Below are positions 36,900 through 48,065 of a stretch of DNA of 64,000 bases, one piece after another. The notes beneath the pieces were generated by a model that saw only the letters and a program-made list of their open reading frames with translations, ran no database searches and was not told where the DNA came from. The stretch is from NCBI GenBank assembly GCA_037127255.1, contig JBANSL010000004.1, positions 20,467,967 to 20,531,966 on the forward strand. The letters are read 5' to 3'. Origin of the DNA: Persicaria tinctoria. Its lineage: Eukaryota > Streptophyta > Magnoliopsida > Caryophyllales > Polygonaceae. Numbering within the stretch: the first letter of the stretch is position 1; each line of letters starts with the position of its first letter. Made by a program: the position numbers and the translations under genes.

Positions 36900-38915
36900 C
36901 TAGTAGAGGCCTTTCAGGAAATGATCTCTTAAATGTAGAAGTCTTCCAAATTGCCAGGAGGTGTTTTGGGACGATCTTTCGAATAGATTTTCTTTTTGTA
37001 GATATTTTTCAGTTATAACTTTAACCCATATGTTGTCGGGTTCCTTGCAAATCTTCCAAAGGAGTTTCATTTGGAGACTGATGTTCATGTCTTCTGCCAG
37101 TTTTAAACCCAAACCACCTTGATTCTTCGGTTTGCAAATCTTGTCCCAACTAATCAGTGGCGTATATCTTTCAGAATTGATTTTATTCCAAAAAAAGTTT
37201 TTGTGAATTTGGTCAATTTGGTTCAGAATGCCTTTTGGCAGAAGGAAATTCTGCATTAGGTAATTAGTTTTAGAACTAAGGTTTGCTTGGATTAGAGTTG
37301 TGCGACCTGCCTGTGAGAGCGAGGAGGCTTTCCACTTGGATAGTTGCTTTTTGATGCTAACATTTGCGTCATCGAATACTTCATTTTTGACTCTACCTCT
37401 GACCATAGGTATTCCCAAATATTTTTCTAGTGTTTTCGAAATAGGAATGTGCATTTCGTGAGCGAGAGAGTTAGCTAGGTTCGGCTTGACATTCTCTGAG
37501 AATTGGATGGAGCTTTTATTAAAATTGATTGTTAGCCCAGAAAGGTTAGAGAATTTGTTGAGAATATTACGTATTGTGTGTAGGCTTTTATGAGAAGCTT
37601 CAGAGAAGATAATAGTGTCATCGGCGAAAGTTAGGAATGGGATCATGGATCCATTTTTAGTGAGTTGGTAGCCTATGAGATGATCAACCAGCGAGGCTTC
37701 CTGTATGAGTTCTCTAGCTAAATTTTCCATGACAAGGATGAAGATATAGGGGGCAAGGGGATCACCCTGTCTTATGCCTTTCTCTGGTCTGAACAGAGTT
37801 CCGGGGCGGTTATTAACTAAGACTGAAAAGGAGGTAGTAGTAATGCAAGTCATTACCCAAGAGATCCATTGTTTATCAAACCCAAATTTGGTGAGGGTAG
37901 CTCTGATGTAGTCCCAGCTGATCTTATCATAGGCCTTTTCTAAATCTAGTTTGATTGCCATCCATCCTTTATTCCCTTTCTGTTTATGAAAATTGTGAAA
38001 GATTTCATGTGCAATAAGAGTGTTATCCTGTATCGATCTTCCTTCTATGAAGGCTCCTTGGAAGGGGTTCATAATCTTATGAAGCAAAGGTTTGAGCTTG
38101 ATGGCTATGATTTTGGTAATGAGCTTGTAAATGGTATTACAAAGGCTGATAGGTCTAAAGTGGTTGATGTTTACCAGATTGTCGACTTTCGGAATCAATG
38201 CTATGAAAGTTTGGTTGATCTCAGAAAGCAAGGTTCCTGAGTGGAAGAAGGCTTTAATCGTTTTACACACAGATTTCCAAACAGTTGTCCAGTATTTTAA
38301 GTAGAATTCAGGAGGAAATCCATCTGGACCCGGGGTTTTGTCTTCGGTCATGCTCTTTAGAACCTCTTTTATTTCATTATTGGAGGGCATGGCTAAAAGC
38401 TTCGTATTTTCTTCAAGGGAGATTTGATTTTGAATGAACTTGAGATGTTCATGAGAAACCATTGCCCTTTGTTGTGCTATAAATCGATCCTTCATTTCCA
38501 TGGTTATGTGAGTCGAGATTTCATGATCATCTGTCAACTGGATGCCAGTCTTGGTGGTGAACGAGGAAGTCGAATTTCTGAAATTTTTGATCTTAACTGA
38601 AGTTTGAAAGAATCGCGTATTACGATCACTTAACTGAAGGCGATTCATCTTTGATCTTTGCTTCCAGAACAGGTGATTATACTCTAGGAGGGCGAGTTTC
38701 TTCTGTTCTAATCTTCCTAACTTGCGAGCCTCATGTGTAGTAAGAGTGCCCCATGGCAGTTGTGATTGTAGTTTCTGGATACTAGTGTTTACAACAACAA
38801 GTTGTTTAAGGACGTTGTTACCATTCATTTTACACCATTTTTTGATATTTTTTTGAGAAGCTTTTGTTTTTGCATAAGAACATAGCCAAACGATCCACAC
38901 ATTTTGTTCTTCCAA
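36900..38915 (-). pseudogene. LINE ORF2 reverse transcriptase domain
   Basis: A 671-codon frame carries the L1-type reverse transcriptase: EVLKSMTEDKTPGPDGFPPEF, FIALIPKV, FRPISLCNTIYK, MAIKLDLEKAYDKISWDYI, EKGIRQGDPLAPYIF and the catalytic FLTFADDTIIF. It ends at a TAG where related LINEs have Trp (GLY-W-VVGNG), so ORF2 is cut from its RNase H part. This is retroelement coding, not a host gene. Confidence 0.95.
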
Positions 38916-39705
38916 ACCTTAGACACTAGTAGTTCGACCTCAGATTTGGTAGTCCAAGCCATTTCAAAACGAAAGGGAGTTCCTTTGATGTTGATTTGTG
39001 ATCCAAGATTGAGAGTGATAGGACAGTGGTCCGACGATGCGAAGGGTAGATGTTGAACATTAAGGGTTTTGAAGTGGGTTAATAAGTCTTGGTGAACAAG
39101 AGCTCTATCTAAACGTTCAAAGGTGGTGTTAGGATTGGTGGAGCTCTTTCTCCATGTAAAAGGTGAGCATGTGAAGGGGACAGTGCAAAGATGTAGCTCA
39201 TCTTTAATGAGTTTGAGTCTACGGAATCTGGAGGGTGAAGGAGTCAAGCCTCCAGCTTTCTCACTGGCATTCTCAATGTCGTTAAGATCACCAATAATGA
39301 TGAAAGGGAGGTTGTGAGTTTTGACATTCATGATTAAATTGAACCAGAATTCGTCTTTTTCATCCTCCACAGAAGGTGCATACACAAAGATAATGGCCAA
39401 GAGGACCTGATCAACCTTAATCCTGATCGTAATGTATCTAGTTGTTTGATCTAAGATTACTAAATTAGCTAAGCTGCTGCTGGATCTAGTAAGAAGCCAG
39501 ATACCACCTTTTGTTCCTGTGGAGGGGATTGAGAGCACCTTTTGGAAACCTGAAGTCCTGATTTGATCATCCCTTGGGGGATCTATCGATTTGGTTTCAG
39601 TTAGAGCAAGATGTCTAGTTTGTTATTGTGTCTTATTTGATTGATCTCTTGCCAAAGTAAAGGTCTTCTCGACCCCCTTATATTCCAGTAACCAACCTTA
39701 ATCAT
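38825..39705 (-). pseudogene. LINE ORF2 endonuclease domain
   Basis: Translation from Met at 39705 starts MIKVGYWNIRGSRRPLLW, the usual N-terminus of the LINE apurinic-type endonuclease. It loses frame around 39540-39620 (a stop also falls there) and resumes with GTKGGIWLL, IFVYAP, FIIIGDLNDIEN, FTWRKS, LDRALVHQ and SSDHCPI. A second frameshift at about 38830-38880 separates it from the reverse transcriptase. Confidence 0.9.
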
Positions 39706-40710
39706 AAAGTGATTTTGAAGCTATGCTACATAGCCGTGGACAGAGCAATTTATTCTTGTTCAGAGGCAAACAGAGAACATTATAAGTTTTGTTGAAGCCT
39801 AAAAAATAACTCCTCAGTATGATTCTTGAGATGTTCATATAAGGTTTGACAGTGTAGTTGCAAGAATTAGTAGGAATCATACCTGGGTATTCATTATTCA
39901 GAAGAGTAAACTTGCTCCAGTAGGTGGCCTTTTTTGCCTTTAACTGTTGAGTTGTATGTTGTATATGTTGTTGAGAGCAGATAGCACATTTTTTTGAAAA
40001 ATGGTTAGAGGAAGTTTTGTGTAATTGTTGTAGGTTTGAAGTTTTGGGGTGGCTTTCCACCATCAACTTATACAGAGATAAGTAGATGGGGATTACATCC
40101 AAGTTTTGGAGAATGTTGGTAAGGAGAGGTTTACCTGTTATCTTCTAAGGATTATCAGTGACTTGCAGATTGAGGAACACAGTCTTCAAGCAGCACCTTG
40201 GCAAGAGAGATGGGGTGCCTGTACAACTGTGTAACCCATAGCAGAGAATAGAAGCAATATAATTGAACAACATATATGGATAGATGTAACAGTAGGTTTT
40301 GATAAAAAACAACCAAACCATGTGACTCCCGCCAATTTTAAAAATTGGGTGAAGCCACCAAATTCTTGTCCAAACAACAAAGACAGTGGCACCAGAAACA
40401 TAGTCTAGCAAAGGGAAATCTAAGCAAAAGATCAAGGAGCTATTAGCTATAGGAAGCTTGACGTTATTTAGGTAAGATTGTTCCCCAAAGGGAACACCCC
40501 CGGCGCCTTGATAGTGGTTGAGCAGCATCATTAAGTCTTCTTTTTCTTCGACTTCTTGGTAGCAGGAGAGGTAGTCTCATTCTGATCCTCTTCATCCTTT
40601 CTCTTGCCTTGCTCCATAGTGATGTTTGTATCCATTTCTTCAGGAGATCGGATGATAATCCCTCCCATTTTCTTCACCATTGAGCAGTCAGATTTAAGTG
40701 AGAGGTGTGA
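39706..40710 (-). other. LINE 5' part: tail of ORF1 and inter-ORF spacer
   Basis: A short frame starting near 40679 (MVKKMGGIIIRSPEEMD...) ends with a basic KKSKKKKT tail like the C-terminus of plant LINE ORF1. About 0.8 kb of spacer follows before ORF2 at 39705. No zinc knuckle remains, so most of ORF1 was lost at integration. Confidence 0.55.
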
Positions 40711-40750
40711 TTCTATTTTAATGCGTTAAATTGTGTTCTTAGTGTTTAAC

Positions 40751-42310
40751 TTTTTTTTTTGATTAAGTAAGAATTCGACGCCCGGACAGGCCCGGGAGTT
40801 GATAGGCCGAAGAACTCGGCAACGGATAAACCGTCAACATAAGCTAAAGACTTAAAACAACAATAAGGCAGAACAGACAAATTACAAGAGTGCAAATAAA
40901 GGCAAAGACTGGCAAATGATGAAAGAACCAAAGCAGTGTGCCGCAACTCATCCATCAGTTGGTAGAGGCAACGCAGGGGATCCCTGGGGAACTAAGTGGA
41001 AACCTCAGATTTGGACTCTGTCAATGAGCCATCCGGTCTCGATCACGTCCACGACCTCTCGCACGTCGACAAATAAGAAGAAACACCACTCAGAAACTGC
41101 TAGCCTCGAAAGCCCCACCATCGCACCACCAAGCAATTCAGCAATCTGCCAAACACTACGGATCCAATTCGGAATTTCCTCACCTACAAAAATATCGTCA
41201 AACCTTTACGATATTTACTCAAACCATTTTGGGTGGATTTATTCAAACCCTTTCGGGATTTTCACACGCACGCACGCACGCACGCACGCGCACGCACACG
41301 CACGCACGCACGCACGCGCACGCACACGCACGCACACACGCACGCACACATGCACACACACACACACACACACACACACACCGAAAGCCCCACCATCGCA
41401 CCACCAAGCAATTCAGCAATCTGCCAAACACTACGGATCCAATTCGGAATTTCCTCACCTACAAAAATATCGTCAAACCTTTACGATATTTACTCAAACC
41501 CTTTTGGGTGGATTTACTCAAACCCTTTCTGGATTTTTACACGCACGCACGCACGCACGCGCGCACACACACAGATATATATATATATATATATAAAATT
41601 GTTTTTTTTTAAGTTAATGGGAAGCTTGGCGTGTAAGGCCAAGTAAAAGGCTTGCACGCCAAGAACAACCGTACACTGATGGGACAGCACAACACGAAGA
41701 GACCGGGTAACACAAATCACTCGCCGGCGGAGGGAGGCCAGAAAAGCAAAGGTCCGATGGAGAAGCCCGAGACAAATTGAGAGCCACGGAAACAAACCAG
41801 CGACTCCGAGGGCAACAAGAGGGAGTCGACAATGAGAAACCGAGGCGAGACCACAATATGGAGAAACCCAGGCCAGGATGAAAGACCAGGAGGTGCAGCC
41901 CAGCGGGAGCGACCCACACCCAAGCCACCGACGCCGCAGCTACAACCAGACCGGCCGGAAGAGATACGCGCCCAACACAGAGAAAGCCAGATCTACCAAC
42001 TAGATGTCCGAAACGAGTGCTAAAAAGAGGGATGGAGACCGAGGAGTCCGGCCACCAAGCACCAAGGGGAGGCGAATAGAGGAAGACAGATGAAGGATGA
42101 GCAGGCTGGGAGGAGCAGGAGGAGAACCGCCGAGATCACCAGCAAAACCACCAAACCTGGACCACCCAAAGGAAAGCAGAAATGGCGAGGAAGAGTCACC
42201 GACCGGCGACGGAGAGCCCAACCGCACCACAACTAGGCAAAGGAAGGTGGATAAAGGAGAAGCCTAGAGCCCCTCTCTAGAACTTTTTCTCATATTGCGG
42301 TTAATTCTAC
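40751..42310 (-). mobile_element. LINE-derived non-autonomous element with internal tandem duplication
   Basis: The element is bounded by TCTTAGTGTTTAAC (40737-40750) and TCTTAGTGCTTAAC (42311-42324), 14 bp with one mismatch. The T-run at 40751-40760 is a poly-A tail on the minus strand, preceded by the TTACTTAATC-type 3' end seen in LINEs of this window. The other end (about 41600-42300) is GC-rich and resembles a LINE 5' leader. No endonuclease or reverse transcriptase lies between, so it looks like a LINE 5' and 3' end joined around repeats. It directly adjoins the LINE at 35579-40710. Confidence 0.72.
41105..41592 (+). repeat. Tandem duplication of about 272 bp with ACGC/AC/AT microsatellites
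   Basis: The stretch from GAAAGCCCCACCATCGCACC through CTTTCGGGATTTT occurs at about 41111 and again at about 41383. Each copy is followed by (ACGC)n and (AC)n runs; the second ends in (AT)n at about 41577-41596. The long repetitive reading frames across the runs (ARTHARTHAR) are artefacts of the microsatellite. Confidence 0.9.
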
Positions 42311-42410
42311 TCTTAGTGCTTAACAGTCTGCAGGGATATAGATTAGTTGAATTTCAATATTTTGAATTAAGCTCAATAGTTTGAATTTTTTTTTTTAAAA
42401 AAAATCTATA

Positions 42411-42729
42411 ATTGGATGAAAGGGAGAGGGTGAAGGAGAGGATGGCGCACACCTATGCACTAAGTATACTAAATTAAGATTGTATATAGATATAGATATT
42501 TTGACAATAAAAAGGAAATTGAAAAAAAAAACATCTAATTGGATGAAAGGGAGAGGGTGAAGGAGAGGATGACACCTAAGCACTAAGTATACTAAATTAA
42601 GAGTATATATATATATAGTTTGAAAAAGAAAAAAAAAAGAAAATTGAAAAAAAAATCCAATTGGGTGATAGGGAGAGGGTGAATGAGAGGATGACACATA
42701 AGCACCAAGTATACTAAATTAAGAGTATA
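42411..42729 (-). repeat. Three tandem units of about 122-127 bp resembling Helitron 5' ends
   Basis: Units start at 42411, 42538 and 42660 with ATTGGATGAAAGGGAGAGGG and end CTAAATTAAGAGTATA. Read on the minus strand they give TATA...CTTAATTTAGTATACTTAGTG, close to the 5' end of the Helitron at 21513 (CTTAATTCAGTATACTT). Confidence 0.82.
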
Positions 42730-43615
42730 CTAGTATGATTCCAACGCTAAGGCGCGCGACTTTTTTTTATAAATAATATTTATATATAGATTAATCATAC
42801 ACATTATATTTAATTCACCATTTTGAATTAAACCCATTGATTAGTAAGTGTGTTAAAATAATAGAAAAAAAACAATTGTGTTAAAGAGATAAAGAGAAAA
42901 ATAAATAATAAATCGTAAAAGATAAAAGCTTTGAATTAATCTCATTGGTTAAAAATGTACATCAAATAATAATGGGTAATTAATGGTTATAAAGTGTAAC
43001 CTCAGATAATATTGGGTAATTAATATTAGAAAATTTTTCAAAAAAAATTATGTTAGAAAACATAGTTGCCATAATAAAATGATATTATGTAAATAATATT
43101 TCCAAAAACAACTTTTGGAGAAGACATGTGACATAAATGTTTCTCTTTTAATATACTGTAGTAGGTAGATAGATAGATTGGTTAAAAAATGTAACATCAA
43201 ATAATATTGGGTAATTTATGGTTGAAAAATGTAATATCAAATAATATTGGGTAATTAATATTAGAAAATATTTCAAAAAAAAATATTATAAAATATAGTT
43301 GCCATAATAAAATGATACTCCATCCGTTTCAAAATACATGTCTTTTTAGGACGGAGTACGTGAATTAAGAAATAAATTAAGTGTAATGATTAGATGTAAA
43401 AAGTAGGTTAAATGTAATAATTAGACTTGTATTTTTTTTTTGTGAGAGGGAGAGTAGGGGTGATGTAAAAATTACATGAGCGAAAAAGAGATGTATTTTG
43501 AGACGGATGGAGTATTATGTAAATAATATTTTCAAAAATAACTTTAAACATGGAGAGGATATGTGGCTTAATTAATGATTCTCTTTCTCTTTTAATATAG
43601 TACGTAGTATATAGA
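42730..43615 (-). mobile_element. Helitron, minus strand, with duplicated 5' portion and a MITE
   Basis: The 3' end on the minus strand reads GGAATCATACTAG, followed by T (plus 42729), but the hairpin is weak. Two possible 5' ends exist, TCTATCTATCTACC (from 43177) and TCTATATACTACG (from 43615), each after A. The two 5' portions are homologous, sharing ATAATATTGGGTAATTAATA and ATAGTTGCCATAATAAAATG, so one copy is complete and the other is a tandem 5' piece. The outer one carries a Stowaway MITE. Confidence 0.55.
43318..43512. mobile_element. Stowaway MITE (195 bp) with TA duplication
   Basis: The terminal inverted repeats are CTCCATCCGTTTCAAAATAC and its near-complement at the other end (GTATTTTGAGACGGATGGAG). 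They are flanked by TA (43316-43317 and 43513-43514), the Tc1/mariner-type target. The sister Helitron portion at about 43075 has the same flanking sequence without the insert, which proves the insertion. No transposase is encoded. Confidence 0.95.
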
Positions 43616-44365
43616 TAAGAATTTTCGTATCGTTACCCTCTTCAAAACCTAACACAATTTTTTTTAAAACTTTTTAGATTCTCATCCTTTTCTTCTTTTC
43701 CATCTTTTCTCTCCCTTTATCCGTATGAGTAAAAAAAAACACGGAATGAAGGGACTACGCGCCTCACGCACCCTAAGAAAAAACCGCCCTAGTGCGACCG
43801 AAAATCAACATCGAATCCCTGTACCATCTCCAGTTTGTTATGGCGACCATCAAATCATCCCCTATTGTCGACGACGTGCTCCTCTGCCCGCCCATGTTGG
43901 TTATCATTGGCAAGGGGTGTTCATGCCCTCGTGTCGTCCATGGGAGGGGCCGGTATGTCCTCCCTCTGTTCATCATGGAGTAGACCTATGCGACCTAATT
44001 GGTTGATCCTCTTGTTATTCGAGTCGGGGATCTGATTAAGTTTTTGTTATTCTCTAATCCGCCCCCTAGAATCCCTGTGAAGCCCCCTCCTTGGCCTGCT
44101 CTACCTAGGCCGTCTCCCTCTTCTGGATCTGTTGTTTTGATTTGGGGAGTCTGGGTTCTGATTCTGCCTACTGGTGTAATCATGAGTGAGTATTGTTTCT
44201 CCCCCTCGATGATGTGTGGCGGGGCTTCTATAAATTGGGGTTTGGGGCTTCACTCTCTCCCTCTTCATGCTCTCTATATTCTCTTCTTTCTCTTCTCATC
44301 TGCTCTTTCTCTCCTCTCGTTCTGTCTGGTGTCTCCTACATCCTACTGTCAGCTTGTCCGGTGAA

Positions 44366-45240
44366 CATGGAGGATGCTATGTTGTTTGCTCATCAATCAT
44401 GTAAAGAACATATGGGGTTATATGATTCGGTCCTCTCCCCTCCCAAATCCCGAAAGGGCCCAAACCCTCCTAGTGAGACCAAAAACATTGCTGATGCTAC
44501 CCCTCTTCTAGGGGGTGTAGTGTTCAGTCTAATGCAGGAAAAAAGAGCAAGCAAAAGAGGAAATCCCTCAATCTGGAGAAATTGAAAGGTGTACTCGATG
44601 GAGTTCAAAATAATATTTTGAACCTCGGCCAAACTTCAGTGTTTGCTACCATAATCGGTGACCATGTGTCGATCATCACAATCAGGAAGAAGATTTCTTT
44701 CGATTGGAAATTCCTCAGTGGGGGTTTCCAAATCATTCCGATGAGGAATAATTGGATGGAAATCCGCTTTGACTTAGCGGAAGATTGCAAGAAAGTATGG
44801 ATGGGAAGACCGTTTCATGTGAAGAAACAAATGCTGGTCATCTGACCTTGGAGAATCGACTTTGATCCTCTCACTGAGCCGCTCACCACCTTAGATGTTT
44901 GGATTCGCATTCCGGGGATGCATGTGAAATATATCAGCGACAAGGTGCTAACTTATCTTATTGAGGGCAACAAGATTAGAGAAGTCATCAGAGTGGCGGC
45001 TTTCGGAAAGAACAGGGCTAGATTTTGCTACCAGAGAGTATGTGCATCAGTGGATATTACTCGGATCCGTGAGTTTCGGATTCAAGTTCTCAATGAGGCG
45101 GAGGAGGTGGTTTCTTACCCGCTATGGATTAAAGATATCTCTGATGGTTGTGGCACTTGTGGGTTACCTGACCACGAATTTGCCGATTGTCCCTTTTGGC
45201 TGGAAAACTTGCCTCAACCATCTCTTGCAGCCTGTTGAGG
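44366..45240 (+). pseudogene. LINE ORF1: DUF4283-type domain and zinc knuckle
   Basis: The protein appears to start with MEDAMLFAHQ at 44366, shifts frame at about 44515, then reads KGVLDGVQNNILNLG and IRKKISFDWKFL, a DUF4283-like domain of plant LINE ORF1. After QMLVI a TGA (about 44843) stands where CGA (Arg) is likely; PWRIDFDPLTEPLTTLDVWI follows. The region ends with CGTCGLPDHEFADC, a CCHC-like zinc knuckle. A low-complexity, Ser-rich tail continues to about 46060. ORF1 proteins bind LINE RNA. Confidence 0.85.
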
Positions 45241-46959
45241 AAGCCCCTCCTGATGTTGGAATTCCTGGGAATTCCGGGGAATGGACTAGAGTCACCACGA
45301 AGAAAAAGGCCCATCCCCCCATGTTCGGACAATCCAAAGCGGCGTTGCTTGCTTTGTTTGGTTCCAACGCTGACGATCCATCCAACTCCTCCAACTCCAA
45401 CTCATCTAACAGCCTAGCGGACTCCTCTTCGACCGTGCCTGAACACACATCCTTTTCTGTCAGCCTTGCTGCTCCCCCTTACCTTTGGGGTGGTTGCACC
45501 GATTGTTGGGTCCGGCTATCTTGTCCCCCCTCAAAGTCTGCCTCCGGTTGTCCATGCCCCGGTTCTGGGTCCTCTCACTGAAGCATCCACTGATGCTACA
45601 ACAATCACTGATGTTCTGGGCTCTGATGTCCCGTCGACGAGTATTGTGGCTGCTGAGCAGTTTGCTTCCCTGGGCTATGATCCCGCTCTCTCCGAATCCA
45701 CTTTCTATGAGATTTTCGACCTTGATATGGTATATCATGAGGAGGATCCAGCGTCGATTCACGAATGCGAGGCAATTCCGGCGGATTTCACAAACGATGC
45801 ACTCGACAGAATGCTCGAAGACTTTGGCCCTTCTTCTAAAGTACGCCTCACTGATGTGGCAGCTGGTGCTCAGGCTATGTTGGTTGCGCCTTCTGTTGCT
45901 GCCATGGCTGGTACCTCGGGTGTGGTGGTTCAGTCGGCGACCCCATGTTCTCTCTCTATGTCGAAATCCTCCTCTTGCAAGAGGAAGTTACAGCTTGAGG
46001 AAATGGATATTGCTTGCTCCGACATGCCGATAAGTAGCAACAAACGTCTCCATGGTTAGTTTTTCTATCCGCTTTCGACCTCATTGCCCCTTTTGGCTTG
46101 GCCGGCCAATACCTTTTGGATTGTTGAATTCACCACCGATCCGATGCCATCTTTTCTTTGGTTTCTCTATCGGTCTGTTGTCATGGTTGCTCCTTGGTGG
46201 TTTTTCCAAGATTTCGTATGAACAATGTAGATTACTAGTGGTTGTGTGCGCCTTATTATGTAATTTAGTCTGGACTTTTGCTTTACTTTATCTAGTATTT
46301 CATCTAGCTGCCATTGTAAGGATTCAGATTCCCTTGGGGTGGGATTGCTCTCGATTTGAAGTATGTATGCTACCTTGTCGTCCTTACTTGTTATGTAATA
46401 TATTAAGTTGGTTTAAGTACTTCGGATCTGGTTTGTTGTGCATTGCCCTTATCATTGTTCGTATGCTGTTTAGTTGCATCAGTAGGGTAGACGATTGCTC
46501 TTCAGTAGTTGTCTATCTGTGCCCTGAATTTTTGTCTTTAATTTGTGTCTGACCCGGTTTCATTGGGTTTGGGTTCAGACGTATTGTCCTCATTGTCTGG
46601 CCCTTGTCTTCACTCTCATCCTATTCTGCATTTGCCACTCGCCTTGGTTGGGCTTTGGTGGCTAGTGATTTCCATCAAGGTGGTGGTTTGGTGTTGAGTT
46701 TGTGCACTTTGGGTAGGATGCCTCCTTTGTCCGATTTCTCGTTCAAGCAGTCGGCTTGGGTTTGTTGGGCATGCAGGGTTCTCTCATGTGTTTGGGTTCT
46801 TTCCATTGGTTGGGCCTCTAGGCCTGGTTCGGCCCGTCATATCTGCGTCGGCTGTCTCAAATTCAAAATGCCCGTTGTGGCTCCCCACATAATAATACAT
46901 CAAAATCATCTTGATTTAAGGACTCCGAAACTTTGTCCTTTTATCATCAAAGGTTATAT

Positions 46960-47900
46960 ATGAAGATCTGCTTTTGGAATTTTTGGGGGATAGGAAAAAG
47001 AACTTTCTGGACGGAAATTGATACAATGTGTAAAAATGAACACATTCAAATTATGGCGCTAGCGGAAACTAAGTCAGAAAATATTCCCGATAACAAGGTG
47101 TGGAGAAATATTGGATTTGATGAAGTGGCTTAGTCGTCGGCTATCGGGAGGTCAGGAGGAATATGAGTCCTATGGAAATCTCACCAGTTATTGAATTTTA
47201 CAATCTCCATTGCTGTCCACTCACCACGTATCATCGGCCTTAGATTGGAAAGCCTGCGTGTTGGGTTTTCGATCCCAATCCTTTTCGTCTATGCCCCGCC
47301 GACACAAAACGATAAAGAACCGTTTTGGGAAATGTTAAAAACAATTATGAATGATTCATCTATTCCGTGCATTGTTCTAGGAGATCTAAATGAGATTCTT
47401 TGAAGTGCTGATAAGCTCGGCGGGGCCTCTACCCGGACATCCAGGTTCTCTCGACTTATCTCTTTGAAAAACGAATGCTCTCTTCTAGACCTTCCCACCT
47501 TTGGAAATCAGTTCACATGGAGGAAGAATCCGGAGAAAAATTTCAACATCCGTGAAAAGCTTGACCGGGTGCTTGTCCACCAACAGGTTATTGAATCTTT
47601 TCCTAACATGATCACATATAACGGTGCTTTCTCCTCTTTGGATCACTGCCGAATCTATATCTCCTTTGAGGATAACTCTAGCTTCAAAGCCCCTCTTTTC
47701 AAATTTGAGAATGACTGGCTACTACGGAAAGATTTCCGTAACGTAGTGAAGCAATCATGGCGGGCGTCTTGCCCTAGCTCTGCCATGTTCCAATTAATGT
47801 TTAAACAAAAAATCCTGAAAAAAGGCAAAATAATGGAATAAAACGAGTTTTGGGAACATCTTCCGTCAGTTAAAAGAGGTGGAGTCAGAGCTTCTGCATA
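46960..47900 (+). pseudogene. LINE ORF2 endonuclease domain
   Basis: The ATG at 46960 begins MKICFWNFWGIGK. Blocks seen are MALAETKSE, FVYAPPTQNDKEPFW, CIVLGDLNEIL, FGNQFTWRKNPEK, LDRVLVHQQ and SSLDHCRI. Three stops fall where related LINEs have Trp: at about 47131, 47165 and 47401. Confidence 0.92.
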
Positions 47901-48065
47901 TTCAATCAACTAGACCCGGGATAGACTCTCAATGAAATCAAAGCAAGGAAAAGCGACTCATCACTAAGAAAGAGAAGCTCCTACTATTTCAAAAATCGTT
48001 TTGGAGCCAAATGGCCAAAACTAAACATCTCAAACTCTCGGATTCCAACACAACATATTTTCACC

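Larger units (their letters stand above)
35579..40710 (-). mobile_element. L1-type LINE, about 5.1 kb, with 17-bp duplication
   Basis: The element is bounded by TTCTATTTTAATGCGTT at 35562-35578 and 40711-40727, a perfect 17-bp duplication. The T-rich run at 35579 is its poly-A tail. It contains, in order on the minus strand, a short basic C-terminal tail of ORF1, then the ORF2 endonuclease, reverse transcriptase, zinc-binding and RNase H regions. ORF1 is mostly missing, so the copy is 5'-truncated. ORF2 is broken by two frameshifts and one nonsense change. Confidence 0.95.

Noticed and set aside
36900..38915. A 671-codon frame as a large host gene
   Set aside because: It is the reverse transcriptase of a LINE (LDLEKAYD, QGDPLAP, FADD) inside a 17-bp target duplication.
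40916..41646. Frames of 226 and 137 codons with Arg-Thr-His-Ala repeats
   Set aside because: They are translations of (ACGC)n and (AC)n microsatellites.
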